Positions 27,881 to 36,212 of a DNA stretch of 64,000 bases are shown one piece after another. Positions within the stretch are counted from its first letter, which is position 1. Every line of letters starts with the position of its first letter. The notes under the pieces were generated by a model. The model was not told where the DNA came from, did no database searches, and worked only from the letters and a program-made list of their open reading frames with translations. The translations under genes were made by a program, and so were the position numbers. The DNA lies in the NCBI RefSeq assembly GCF_001443045.1, contig NZ_LKPJ01000004.1, positions 311,292-375,291 on the forward strand, given 5' to 3'. This DNA comes from Burkholderia ambifaria (lineage in GTDB: Bacteria; Pseudomonadota; Gammaproteobacteria; Burkholderiales; Burkholderiaceae).

Positions 27881-28144
27881 TTGGCAAAAGAAGAACTGCT
27901 GGAACTGGACGGAATCGTCGACGAAGTGCTGCCGGACAGCAAATACCGCGTCACGCTGGAAAACGGCGTCGTGGTCGGCGCGTACGCGTCGGGCCGCATG
28001 CGCAAGAACCACATCCGCATTCTCGCGGGCGACCGCGTGACGCTGGAACTGTCGGTGTACGACCTGACGAAGGGGCGCATCAACTTCCGCCACAAGGACG
28101 CGAACTCGCCGCGTCCGCCGCGCACCGGGCAACCGCGTCGCTAA
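27881..28144 (+). CDS. infA: Translation initiation factor IF-1 (stand-alone copy)
   Basis: 87 residues from a TTG start, as the sequence [29 protein letters not shown] is the IF-1 N-terminus and CTGGAGG lies 7 nt upstream. The OB-fold continues through [35 protein letters not shown]. The C-terminal tail [13 protein letters not shown] is longer than in the IF-1 of the ribosomal-protein operon. Burkholderia often carry such a second infA apart from that operon. It binds the 30S A site during initiation. It lies next to cspA, which may indicate shared cold or stress control. Confidence 0.92.
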   Translation: MAKEELLELDGIVDEVLPDSKYRVTLENGVVVGAYASGRMRKNHIRILAGDRVTLELSVYDLTKGRINFRHKDANSPRPPRTGQPRR

Positions 28145-28525
28145 GCAGTAACGGTCGGGCGCGCAACGCTGCTCCGATCGACCCCGTCCGGCCGTCTCAT
28201 GCGGCTGGGCACACCGGATGGACGGCGCGGTTCGCGCCGTTCGTCGGTCGCCGGCGGCGGTGCAGTGCAGTGCCGCGGCGGCCAACGTTTTCTCCTCCGA
28301 CCGCGCTGCGTGTACGACGCTCAAGCGGTCGCGTCCCGCAGGAAATCCTCGATGAGCGTCGCGAAATACGGCGGACATTCCTGCTGACTTCCGGGTCGTC
28401 GCGCACCCTCCCGCCGCTGGAATCGGTTGCCACCGCACCCGGCGCTTTTCAATGTCTTCAGTCGCATTCAGCGCACCAACGACCATGACGGGCGGTGCGC
28501 AGTCGCGGCCGTACAGCGCGACGTG
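28145..28525. other. Gap between infA and the MFS gene, with a possible gene remnant
   Basis: An 8-bp hairpin, ACGGCGCG-GTT-CGCGCCGT (28222-28240), lies between these convergent genes and may stop transcription from either side. The rest has no intact gene. A short minus-strand frame (28321-28467) is listed separately. Confidence 0.5.
28321..28467 (-). pseudogene. Possible C-terminal remnant of a hydrolase gene
   Basis: A 48-codon frame whose last 21 residues, QECPPYFATLIEDFLRDATA, look like the final helix of an alpha/beta hydrolase, whereas the first half is Arg/Gly-rich and featureless. No ribosome-binding site is evident. It could be a decayed gene end or chance; the resemblance rests on a short segment. 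Confidence 0.25.
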
Positions 28526-29923
28526 TCACGCTGCCTGTCGCGCGCGCCGCACGCTGAGCGCCGACGCTGCCGCGCCCGTCAACTGAACCACCGCGCCGGC
28601 GAACATCGCCGAGCGCAAGCCGGCCGTGCCGCCGTGTGCGGCGGCGAACAGCGTACCGAGCATCGCGATCCCGAGCGTCGCACCGGTCATCCGCGCGACG
28701 TTGACGAGCGCGCTTGCGGTGCCCGAACGTGCGGCTTCGACCGCGCCGACGGCGACGGTCATCAACGGGCCGGTCGCGATGCCCATGCCGAGCCCGGTCA
28801 ACGCAAGCCCGATTTCGGCGCCGATCAGATCCGGCGAACCGGCCGACGCACCGATCACGGCGAGCCCGCTCGCGATCACCGCGACCCCGCCGGCCGTCGT
28901 CGCGCGCGTGCCGACGCGCTCCGACAGCGGCCCCGAGCAGGGCGACACGACGACGAACACGAGCGCCATCGGCAGTAGCGCGAGGCCCGCGCCGGTCGAA
29001 TCGAGCCGGCCGATGCTCTGCCACGTCAGCGGCAGCAGGAACAGCACGCCGTACATCCCGAACGTCATCCCGGTGGTCGCGGCGATCGCGCCGCGAAACG
29101 CGCCGATCCGGAAGATGTCGAGCGGCACCAGTGCGGCTGCGCCGTGGCGCCGCTCGATCACGATGAAGGCGACCAACGACACGATCGCCAGGCATCCGGC
29201 GATCGCGCATGAGGCCGGCGAATCGCGGAACACGATCGCCGCATACGCGAGCGCGCCGAGCGAGAGGGCGCCCGTGAGTTGTGCTCCGCCGTCGAAGTGC
29301 CTGCCGAGCGGATCGGACGATTCCGGCACGGCGGGGATCGCGAGCAGCATCGCGGCGATGCTCAACGGCACGACCACGAAGAAGATGCTGCGCCAGCCGA
29401 AGTGCCGGATCAGCACGCCGCCGAGCGTCGGGCCGATCACCATGGCCACGCCGTTGCATGCGGCCCAGATGCCGAGCGCGCGGCCGCGCTCGACCGGGTC
29501 GCGCCACACGACGCGCACGATCGCGAGCGACGCGGGCAGCAACAGCGCCGCGCCGACGCCGGCCAGCGCGCGTGCGCCGATCAGCACCGCCACCGACGGC
29601 GCGAGCGCGCACAGCAGCGACGCGACGGTGAAGAGGGCTGTGCCGGCCATGAAGATGCGGCGCCGGCCGAGCAGGTCGGCGAGCAGGCCGCCGGTCAGCA
29701 GCAGCACCGCGTAAGTGAGGTTGTAGCTGTCGACGACCCATTGCAATGCGCCGACGCCCACGTGGAAATAGTCGCCGATCGCACGCGTCGCGAGATTGAT
29801 GACGGCCGTGTCGACCTGCGCCACGAGCACGGCGAGGCAGAGGGTCAGAAGGGTCGCGCTGCGACGTTTGAAAATGATGAGGAAACCGGGGGCGGGCACG
29901 ATGGGGCGTTCCGGATGCGTCAA
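28526..29923 (-). CDS. MFS drug-efflux transporter, DHA2 (14-TM) type
   Basis: 465 residues from a TTG start (LTHPERPIVPAPGF), chosen because GGAGTAGG sits 9 nt upstream; an ATG 30 codons earlier (30013) gives a polar, unlikely N-terminus. It has 14 predicted helices. MFS motif A appears as GLLADLLGRRRIFMAG and motif B/C region as ALAGVGAALLLPASLAIVRVV, typical of EmrB/QacA proton-driven multidrug exporters. Transcribed away from the unknown operon across a shared 690-bp AT-rich region, so it could export the same product, but that is conjecture. Confidence 0.85.
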   Translation of the reverse strand: MTHPERPIVPAPGFLIIFKRRSATLLTLCLAVLVAQVDTAVINLATRAIGDYFHVGVGALQWVVDSYNLTYAVLLLTGGLLADLLGRRRIFMAGTALFTVASLLCALAPSVAVLIGARALAGVGAALLLPASLAIVRVVWRDPVERGRALGIWAACNGVAMVIGPTLGGVLIRHFGWRSIFFVVVPLSIAAMLLAIPAVPESSDPLGRHFDGGAQLTGALSLGALAYAAIVFRDSPASCAIAGCLAIVSLVAFIVIERRHGAAALVPLDIFRIGAFRGAIAATTGMTFGMYGVLFLLPLTWQSIGRLDSTGAGLALLPMALVFVVVSPCSGPLSERVGTRATTAGGVAVIASGLAVIGASAGSPDLIGAEIGLALTGLGMGIATGPLMTVAVGAVEAARSGTASALVNVARMTGATLGIAMLGTLFAAAHGGTAGLRSAMFAGAVVQLTGAAASALSVRRARQAA

Positions 29924-29947
29924 ATGGATCAACCTACTCCGGACCTG

Positions 29948-29965
29948 CTGACAACGGCCTGTCAG
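29948..29965. promoter_or_regulatory. Inverted repeat ahead of the MFS gene
   Basis: CTGACA-acggcc-TGTCAG is a perfect 6-bp inverted repeat lying 25 bp upstream of the proposed TTG start. Its form fits a TetR- or MarR-type operator controlling the efflux gene. No regulator gene is adjacent. Confidence 0.4.
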
Positions 29966-30288
29966 TAGCCGGTGAATCGAATCGCACGGTACCCGCATCG
30001 AATCTCCATCCATTCCGCTGGGTTTTGCTGCGACGAGGGCTCCACTAATGGCAGCTTTGCTGCGGCCAGGTTGAATTCCCGGTCAACATCTTGCCCGGTG
30101 CGCGCGGCCGTCGCGAACGCCGGTCACTTTCCCTCGCGCCTGCGTCGGCCATCAGATCGACGGATATCGCGCTGTTCCGCTTGCGGCACAGCGAGGTCGT
30201 TGTTGCAATGCGGAATTTCCATGGTCAAAACCGAGTAGTGCCGTGCTTTTTAAGTGCGGTGGGGCATTTCCCTCATCCGGATTGAAAT

Positions 30289-30304
30289 TTAGTACGGGTA
30301 CTAA
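30289..30304. promoter_or_regulatory. Perfect palindrome in the AT-rich region
   Basis: TTAGTAC-GG-GTACTAA, 7-bp arms with a 2-bp centre. It ends 72 bp upstream of the proposed -35 box at 30377, a position suited to an activator or a repressor that loops. No regulator gene in the operon would bind it. Confidence 0.45.
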
Positions 30305-30376
30305 TATTTAATTTGTTTCGAATTGAAAATTAATTAATTAATCTCAAAATAAGGATGGAAATCATCTGAATTGGTG

Positions 30377-30406
30377 TTGACGCGTCGCGCTCGGGAAAAA
30401 TAGAAT
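30377..30406 (+). promoter_or_regulatory. Sigma-70 promoter for the unknown operon
   Basis: TTGACG (30377-30382, five of six consensus bases), an 18-bp spacer, and TAGAAT (30401-30406, five of six). It is the best promoter match on the + strand in this region and predicts a transcript start near 30413, leaving a leader of about 200 nt before the first ATG. Confidence 0.55.
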
Positions 30407-30613
30407 TCGTCGCCAATAAGATTCGTTTTGATTTTTAGTGAATTTTTTGCCATTTCTGGTGAAACAGAAGATTGGTTTTTGGATCAATTTATTTTTCGAA
30501 TCCCCGGGTTCTGCTCATTTCACGAGCACGGTTTTATCGTGTGGCCAAATTGACCGGTCCATTCCGTATGGATTCGTCGTGCCCATTCAAACTGAAGCGA
30601 TGGAGGCGCACCA

Positions 30614-31867
30614 ATGGAAGAAAGAAAAGAATCTCCGCTGGCAACGGCATCGAATGTCTACTTCGGCCCATCCGCGCAAAGGAAATGGCTGGGACGCGGC
30701 GCTCCACGCGATGTGGACGTCGTTCTGCTGACGCATCCTCGCGACCGAGCCGATGTCGTACGGATGTTTCCATGGGCCGGCACGCTCGACGACGACGCAC
30801 TGGCTGATTTGCTGGACTGTCTGCAGCCCGTTTATGGCGAGATCATCGAGGCGAAAGACATCAACATCGGAATCCTCTTCCTGCCTATTCTTGCGGAAGA
30901 CATGATCGACCCCAGAAAGCGGGCATCCAGCCGCAACCGCATGAAGAAGGAGGGGCTGACCAAGGCAGCCGCGATGGGCGCGCGGCACGTCTGCCTGGGC
31001 GGTCTGACCGGGGCGCTGACGCAATACGGCCGCCGCATCGAAGCGCACTCGAGGGAACTCGGTATCGAATTGACGACCGGCCATGCGGTGACGTCGGTCT
31101 CGATCGTCCGTCAGTTCGACAAGGCACTGTCCGAGTCGGGGTTGAACGGGAACGACGTCGTCCTTGCCATTCTCGGCGTCGGTAGTGTGGGCGCGGGGGT
31201 GGCCAGGCTGCTGGCGCACTCGCCGCGGGTAACGCGGCCGGCGGAACTGATCCTGGTGGACACGCTGCAACAGCAGGACCGGGTTCGCGCCCTGGCGGAG
31301 GAATTGGCGGCATGTTCGCCGATGCGGGTTTCAGTAGAGGCGCTTCCGACGCGTCACGCGTTGCCGGATGGCAGCCGGTGCTATCGCGATGCCAACGTAA
31401 TCGTCAGCGCGGTCAGCACGCCATCCATCCTCGATATCGACCTCGTGCGCGCCGGCACGATCCTGATCGACGACAGCCAGCCTTATTGCTGGGATCGCAA
31501 CGCAGCGTGGGCGCGCGTGCGGGTACGTGGAGACATCCTCCCATGCGATGCGGGGCTTGTCGACGTAGGCGAGATCGCATACCGGTCATACTTTCCGTTT
31601 GATTTCGCCGACGATGTCGGACACGGCAGCGTCGTTTCATGGTCGTGCCTCGCCGAGGGGCTGTTGCGCGCGAGTCTGCCGCAGCTCGCGAGCAATATCG
31701 GCGAGGCCGATGTGGCGCAACTGCTTGCCTACGAGCGTGCGTTCGACGACATGAAATTCGGAATTCCGCCGCTCCAATGCGGAAAGCATGTGCTGGATGT
31801 CGCCGCTTTCCGCCGCTTTTTGCGCGATGCGGCCGGACCGTCCGGCGTTCGGGGAGGTCGTCCGTGA
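30614..31867 (+). CDS. Acyl-ACP-reductase-like oxidoreductase of the unknown operon
   Basis: 417 residues. Layout parallels cyanobacterial long-chain acyl-ACP reductase (AAR): FLPILAEDM near 89-97, LGGLTGALT at 128-136, TTGHAVTSVSIVRQ at 154-167, Rossmann GVGSVG at 188-193, DANVIVSAVSTP near 259-270, TILIDDSQP near 282-290, and Cys311 in DILPCDAGLV where AAR carries its acyl-accepting cysteine. AAR reduces an acyl thioester to an aldehyde with NADPH; that activity here is inference. Shikimate-dehydrogenase-like proteins share the Rossmann part. GGAGG lies 7 nt before the ATG. The stop overlaps the next start (GTGA). Confidence 0.7.
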   Translation: MEERKESPLATASNVYFGPSAQRKWLGRGAPRDVDVVLLTHPRDRADVVRMFPWAGTLDDDALADLLDCLQPVYGEIIEAKDINIGILFLPILAEDMIDPRKRASSRNRMKKEGLTKAAAMGARHVCLGGLTGALTQYGRRIEAHSRELGIELTTGHAVTSVSIVRQFDKALSESGLNGNDVVLAILGVGSVGAGVARLLAHSPRVTRPAELILVDTLQQQDRVRALAEELAACSPMRVSVEALPTRHALPDGSRCYRDANVIVSAVSTPSILDIDLVRAGTILIDDSQPYCWDRNAAWARVRVRGDILPCDAGLVDVGEIAYRSYFPFDFADDVGHGSVVSWSCLAEGLLRASLPQLASNIGEADVAQLLAYERAFDDMKFGIPPLQCGKHVLDVAAFRRFLRDAAGPSGVRGGRP

Positions 31868-33072
31868 AAACGTTTCCGATCTACCGCGGATGCAACCAGT
31901 GCGGGATGCCGTTGCACTACGACGCGCTGATGAACGGCACCGATGCCGACGAGGCCGTTGCATCTGGGCTATGCGCACACTGTTCGAGCATGCAGTCTGT
32001 CCGACGCAAGGAATACGAACCGGATGCCGATCATGAATGGTTGCTCGACGCGATCATTTCCGCTGCGGACGGCGAGCGCACCTGGCGTCACAAGGCGCTC
32101 TCCGTCGCCAAACGCGTGCCGATCGTCGGCGACGGCAGTCTAGGGGCGGCAGCGGCCATGCTCGATTCGATACCGACACGTGAGCCGCGCTCGACCTATG
32201 CCGCAATGGTGCTCTACAGCGGCGGCAAGGACAGCACCTACATGCTGGTTCAACTCGCCGAGAAAGGGCTGAATGTTTGCGCGTGGATGCTCGATCCCGG
32301 TTATCAGTCACCGCAGACCCTCGATAGCGCGCGGCGCGTTACCGAGAAGCTCGGTATTCCGCTAGTCATCGAGCGCCCCGACAAAGCGCTCACGGATGCG
32401 CTGTTCCGATCGGGATTCTCGATAGACGAAAATTCGGATGTCGATCTGCAGAAAGGGGCAATGACGTACGGCTCCGCGTGCTGGCCGTGTTTTTCGTTGA
32501 TCGCAGTCAGTGCGAGCGCATTCGCGAATCGCCATCGCATCCCGCTCTGCTTCATCGGCACGCAGAAAGGGCAGAACCGGTTGAATCTCGAAGGTACGGG
32601 CGTGTTGTCCGCGCGGGCATTGCCCAAGGTCAACGATCTCGTTGCCAAGTTCGTGCAGCCATTCCGCAAAGTGATTCCGGACCACTCGGGTTCGCTGGAC
32701 GCGGATCCAGACGACATCCGGTTTCCGACCGTGCTCGTGCCGTACTACAAACTGATACGAAAGCCCGCGCGGGAGATCCAGATTGCGCATATCGAGCGAT
32801 ATGACTGGATTCTCCCGAAAAACACGGGCGCTTGCAGTTCGAACTGCATGATCAACGAGTTGGGCCGGGCGGTCATGCGTTCGAGGTTCGGTTTCGATCT
32901 GTATCAGGTGATCGACGCGAACGAACGTCGGCTCGGTCACGCGCCGGATCGGGCGGCGTCCAGCTCACCCGATCCTGCCATCGTGCGTCTCGGCGCGACG
33001 ATGCTCGGCTTGAGCGAGCAGGAGGCCACCGAATTCGGCGTGACGATTCGAAAGGGAAATCACGATGCGTAA
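31864..33072 (+). CDS. PP-loop ATPase with an N-terminal zinc ribbon and further cysteine pairs
   Basis: 402 residues from GTG overlapping the previous stop, with GGAGG upstream. C10/C13 and C37/C40 form a ribbon; the ATP-pyrophosphatase loop SGGKDST is at 119-125; two more pairs, C206/C209 (GSACWPCF) and C324/C328 (GACSSNC), lie in the catalytic half. The overall plan resembles N-acetyl-sugar amidotransferases (WbpG/PseA type) and tRNA thiolases, which adenylate a carbonyl then add N or S. No HisH-type glutaminase gene is adjacent, so ammonia or sulfur must come from elsewhere. The overlap with the next gene is 8 nt. Substrate unknown. Confidence 0.75.
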   Translation: MKTFPIYRGCNQCGMPLHYDALMNGTDADEAVASGLCAHCSSMQSVRRKEYEPDADHEWLLDAIISAADGERTWRHKALSVAKRVPIVGDGSLGAAAAMLDSIPTREPRSTYAAMVLYSGGKDSTYMLVQLAEKGLNVCAWMLDPGYQSPQTLDSARRVTEKLGIPLVIERPDKALTDALFRSGFSIDENSDVDLQKGAMTYGSACWPCFSLIAVSASAFANRHRIPLCFIGTQKGQNRLNLEGTGVLSARALPKVNDLVAKFVQPFRKVIPDHSGSLDADPDDIRFPTVLVPYYKLIRKPAREIQIAHIERYDWILPKNTGACSSNCMINELGRAVMRSRFGFDLYQVIDANERRLGHAPDRAASSSPDPAIVRLGATMLGLSEQEATEFGVTIRKGNHDA

Positions 33073-34279
33073 CCTGAGCGAAACCGAAGCGTACTCCTTT
33101 GCCGATCACTTCCTGAGCCGCGCCGTCTTCACGCTTTCACGCGTCGTGGGCGTGAAGAACGTCACGCGACCCTTCTGGAACCGCTGGCGTGCGGCGCTGT
33201 TCGACCAGAACACGCTGGATCGCTTTCTTGCCGCGTTGCATGGTCTTTCCGACTGGCCGACGAAGGGAATGGAATTCCTGCGCGACGAGATTCGGCAGGT
33301 CGAGGCGATGCTGCCCAGAATGTCCGACGAGGAGGCCATCGCGCACTATCGGCGGCTGTCCTTCCTTGCCCATCTGGTCCAGTGGGGGTGTCTGCCGCTT
33401 TCGGATGCGAAGATGGCGGCCTATCGGCATTGTCGCGACTTCTACGTCCTGGCTGAACGTCGGGCATTCGGCGCGCGATTCGCCCGTCTGCGCGTCGACT
33501 GGAAACACAAGCCGATGTGGGCGAATTTGCATTTTCCCGAGACGCCGCTGCCGTCGGGGAAGATCCCGTTGATCGTAATCGTGCACGGCATGGACGACGT
33601 CAAGGAGGAGCACCTCGCGAGCGAGCTGCTGTTTTCGGAAGCGGGTTTCGCCGTGCTGTGCATTGATGGACCAGGGCAAGGCGAAGCCTTTCTGCTTGAC
33701 GGTGCGACATGGCCCGAGAACTTCGACGAGGCGATCGTCGCGGCCGTCGACGCGTTGAGCGACTATCCGCAGATCGATACGGAAGGCTATGCCATTGCCG
33801 GCATCAGTTGGGGCGGCATGTGGGCTTACAAGATCGCCGCAATCGACCCGCGCGTGAGCGCGATTCTCGATCTGGGCGGCCCTGTCGACGCACGCGAATT
33901 CAACAAGCTGCCGTTCTTCCTGAAAAGCAAGTTTTGCCAGATTCTCGGCATTACGTCGGTCAGCGACGCTCGAACCGTGGCGGATCACTTCGCCATTCGT
34001 GACGTCGCGATGCTCGAAAACATCCGCGCTCGCGTCCATATCGTTCATGGCGGACGCGACCCGCTTGTTTCGGTGGCGGACAAGACATGGCTGCGCGATA
34101 CCTTGAACGGGCTCGGGCGGTCCGACGGCGTCAGACTGACACTGTTCGCCGACGGCGACCATTGCTGTACGCAATACGTGACGGAGGTCCGACGGGCGGC
34201 AGCCGCCGATTTTCTCGACGCGTACATGCAGCGCATCGGCGCGCGATACCAGTCTGATCGTCGTCTGCCGCACGCATAG
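33065..34279 (+). CDS. Alpha/beta hydrolase related to C-C bond hydrolases
   Basis: 404 residues: a helical N-terminal domain (1-150) followed by an alpha/beta hydrolase core. VIVHGMDDVKEEH at 171-183 supplies the oxyanion loop, IDGPGQGEAF at 200-209, nucleophile Ser248 in AGISWGG, an Asp in HGGRDPLVS and His in DGDHCCTQYV. This pattern, including the helical domain and GDHCC box, matches the 2,6-dihydroxypseudooxynicotine hydrolase group, which cut C-C bonds beside a ketone. A dipeptidyl or ester hydrolase is possible. Together with the two preceding genes it forms the probable biosynthetic core. Confidence 0.78.
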   Translation: MRNLSETEAYSFADHFLSRAVFTLSRVVGVKNVTRPFWNRWRAALFDQNTLDRFLAALHGLSDWPTKGMEFLRDEIRQVEAMLPRMSDEEAIAHYRRLSFLAHLVQWGCLPLSDAKMAAYRHCRDFYVLAERRAFGARFARLRVDWKHKPMWANLHFPETPLPSGKIPLIVIVHGMDDVKEEHLASELLFSEAGFAVLCIDGPGQGEAFLLDGATWPENFDEAIVAAVDALSDYPQIDTEGYAIAGISWGGMWAYKIAAIDPRVSAILDLGGPVDAREFNKLPFFLKSKFCQILGITSVSDARTVADHFAIRDVAMLENIRARVHIVHGGRDPLVSVADKTWLRDTLNGLGRSDGVRLTLFADGDHCCTQYVTEVRRAAAADFLDAYMQRIGARYQSDRRLPHA

Positions 34280-34321
34280 ACGTTCGTCGCATACACCGGT
34301 GCTACATCAGGTTTCTTCATT

Positions 34322-35287
34322 ATGGAACGCATCACGCTCATGCCCCCGTGGGTCGGGTACGGCTTCGTTTGCGCGTGCCTCTTGACCGCGGGCTGTACAA
34401 AATCGCAGGAAACTTATCACGGCTATATCGAAGGGCAGTTTTCCTATTTGTCGGCGCCGTACTCCGGGAACCTGAAGACTCTGCGCGTGGCACGCGGCGA
34501 CCGTGTCGAAGCTGGCGCTGTCGTCTTCGAGATCGGCGCTCCAGACCTGGAACAGGCAATCAAGCGCCAGTATCACCAGTGGCAATCGTCGCTGGACCTG
34601 CTCGGCGACCTGGAACAAGGCAAGCGTTCATCGGAAATCGATACGGTGAAGGCACAGCTCGAACAGGCACGGGCGAGCGCCGTTCTTTCAACGCGTCGGC
34701 TCGCCCGTGCCGAAGCCGACTACGGGATACATGCGATCTCGCTCGATCAGCTCGAACGCGAGCGTGCGGCCGCCCGAACGGACAATGCGCGAGTCAGCGA
34801 GCTTGCCAGCCAACTGAAGACTGCGCGCTTGCCGGCACGAGACGGTCAGCAGCGTTCACAACGACAGAGCGCCGACGCACTGCAGGCCGAATACGAACGG
34901 CTCCAGACGCAATACCGGCAACGGTCCGTGCAGGCTCCCGGAACGGGTGTCGTCGTCGATACGTTCTTTACGCCGGGTGAGTGGGTCGTTGCCGGCAACC
35001 CGGTGGTCAAGGTTCTCGTCGATCGCAATACGAAGGTGCGCTTCTTCGTGCCTGAGACCGCTCTGGCCAATCTGCGCGTCGGTCATGTCGTGACCCTCGC
35101 ATGCGACGGGTGCGAACGCGGCTATTCGGCGACGATCAGCCATATCTCGCCGGACGCGGAATATACACCGCCTGTCATCTACAGCAATGACGCGCGTTCG
35201 AAGCTCGTGTTTCTCGTCGAGGCGCAGCCTGACACCGTTGCGGCGCGCAGTCTGCATCCCGGCTTGCCGATCGAGGTGACGCCATGA
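34322..35287 (+). CDS. HlyD-family membrane-fusion lipoprotein of an ABC exporter
   Basis: 321 residues. The signal ends in lipobox LTAGC with Cys25. The biotinyl-lipoyl-like halves are TLRVARGDRVEAGAVVFEIG (about 55-75) and the later VQAPGTGVVVDTFFTPGEWV, with a coiled-coil hairpin between (about 80-190, rich in Ala/Gln/Arg/Glu). It bridges an inner-membrane ABC pump and an outer-membrane channel. Its stop overlaps the ATPase gene start (ATGA). No strong ribosome-binding site precedes this ATG; a second ATG six codons on is possible. Confidence 0.85.
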   Translation: MERITLMPPWVGYGFVCACLLTAGCTKSQETYHGYIEGQFSYLSAPYSGNLKTLRVARGDRVEAGAVVFEIGAPDLEQAIKRQYHQWQSSLDLLGDLEQGKRSSEIDTVKAQLEQARASAVLSTRRLARAEADYGIHAISLDQLERERAAARTDNARVSELASQLKTARLPARDGQQRSQRQSADALQAEYERLQTQYRQRSVQAPGTGVVVDTFFTPGEWVVAGNPVVKVLVDRNTKVRFFVPETALANLRVGHVVTLACDGCERGYSATISHISPDAEYTPPVIYSNDARSKLVFLVEAQPDTVAARSLHPGLPIEVTP

Positions 35288-36210
35288 ACGGGGCGACGCC
35301 GCTGATCGATGTGCATGAGCTGAACAAGCATTTCGGCACACGGCACGTCGTCAAGAACCTGAGCCTGCAGGTCGGTCGTGGCGAGATATTCGGCTTTCTC
35401 GGTCCGAACGGGAGCGGCAAGACGACCTCGTTACGCATGATGTGCGGACTGCTGACGCCGGACTCCGGCAGCGGGACCTGCCTCGGATTCGACATCCTGA
35501 CGGAACGCCAGGAGATCAAGCGGCGAGTCGGCTACATGACGCAGCGCTTTTCGTACTGGGAGGACCTGACAGTGCGGGAGAACCTCGACTTTGTCGCGCG
35601 ACTATATGCAATCGACGCAAGAAAGGAACGCGTCGCGCGGATCCTCGCCGAGATGGGGCTGGAGTCGCGCTCGAATCAGCTGACCGGCTCATTGTCGGGT
35701 GGCTGGAAGCAGCGCGTGGCGCTTGCCGCTGCGCTGCTGCAGTCGCCCGAACTGCTGCTGCTCGACGAACCGACGGCCGGTGTCGACCCGGGCGTGCGCA
35801 GGGAGTTCTGGGAGGAACTGCACCGCCTGGCCGCACGCGGCATTTCGGTGCTCGTCAGCACGCACTATATGGACGAGGCCGAGCGTTGCCACAAGCTGGC
35901 CTACATCTCGTACGGCACGCTGCTGGCACACGGCGAAGCCGATGAGCTCGTCCGGCGGCATGCACTCCACACCTGGTCGGTGTCGGGGGGCGATCTCGTA
36001 CGTTTGAACGATCGGCTAAAGGGCCGACCGGGCGTCGAGCAGGTAATTGCGTTCGGGCGTGCGCTGCACGTATCGGGGCGCGACGGCGCCGTACTCGGTG
36101 AGAGTCTCGAAGCGGTCGGCGGCAATGGCATCGAGATCCACAGAATCGACACGAATCTCGAACACGTTTTCCTGCATTTGATGAAGGACGCATCCGGGGA
36201 GCCTGGCTGA
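35284..36210 (+). CDS. ABC exporter ATPase subunit
   Basis: 308 residues. Walker A GPNGSGKTTS at 40-49, signature LSGGWKQR near 138-145, Walker B LLLLDEPTAGVDPG near 157-170, followed by the H-loop in VLVSTHYMDEAE. This is the nucleotide-binding subunit of an ABC-2 exporter of the YbhF/drug type. The last 80 residues form the usual accessory tail. It couples ATP hydrolysis to export with the permease encoded 2 nt downstream. Confidence 0.92.
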   Translation: MNGATPLIDVHELNKHFGTRHVVKNLSLQVGRGEIFGFLGPNGSGKTTSLRMMCGLLTPDSGSGTCLGFDILTERQEIKRRVGYMTQRFSYWEDLTVRENLDFVARLYAIDARKERVARILAEMGLESRSNQLTGSLSGGWKQRVALAAALLQSPELLLLDEPTAGVDPGVRREFWEELHRLAARGISVLVSTHYMDEAERCHKLAYISYGTLLAHGEADELVRRHALHTWSVSGGDLVRLNDRLKGRPGVEQVIAFGRALHVSGRDGAVLGESLEAVGGNGIEIHRIDTNLEHVFLHLMKDASGEPG

Positions 36211-36212
36211 TC

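Larger units (their letters stand above)
29966..30613. other. AT-rich divergent control region
   Basis: No gene. GC content falls sharply between about 30230 and 30560; in 30301-30360 only about one base in five is G or C, against roughly two in three in most neighbouring genes. It contains a TTAATTAATTAAT run (30330-30342), the palindrome and promoter listed separately, and about 200 nt of untranslated leader for the operon at 30614. Such composition suits xenogeneic silencing by an H-NS/MvaT-type protein and suggests acquired DNA. Confidence 0.6.

Noticed and set aside
30330-30342. TTAATTAATTAAT run considered as an attachment site
   Set aside because: No integrase gene and no second copy in the window; simple AT richness explains it.
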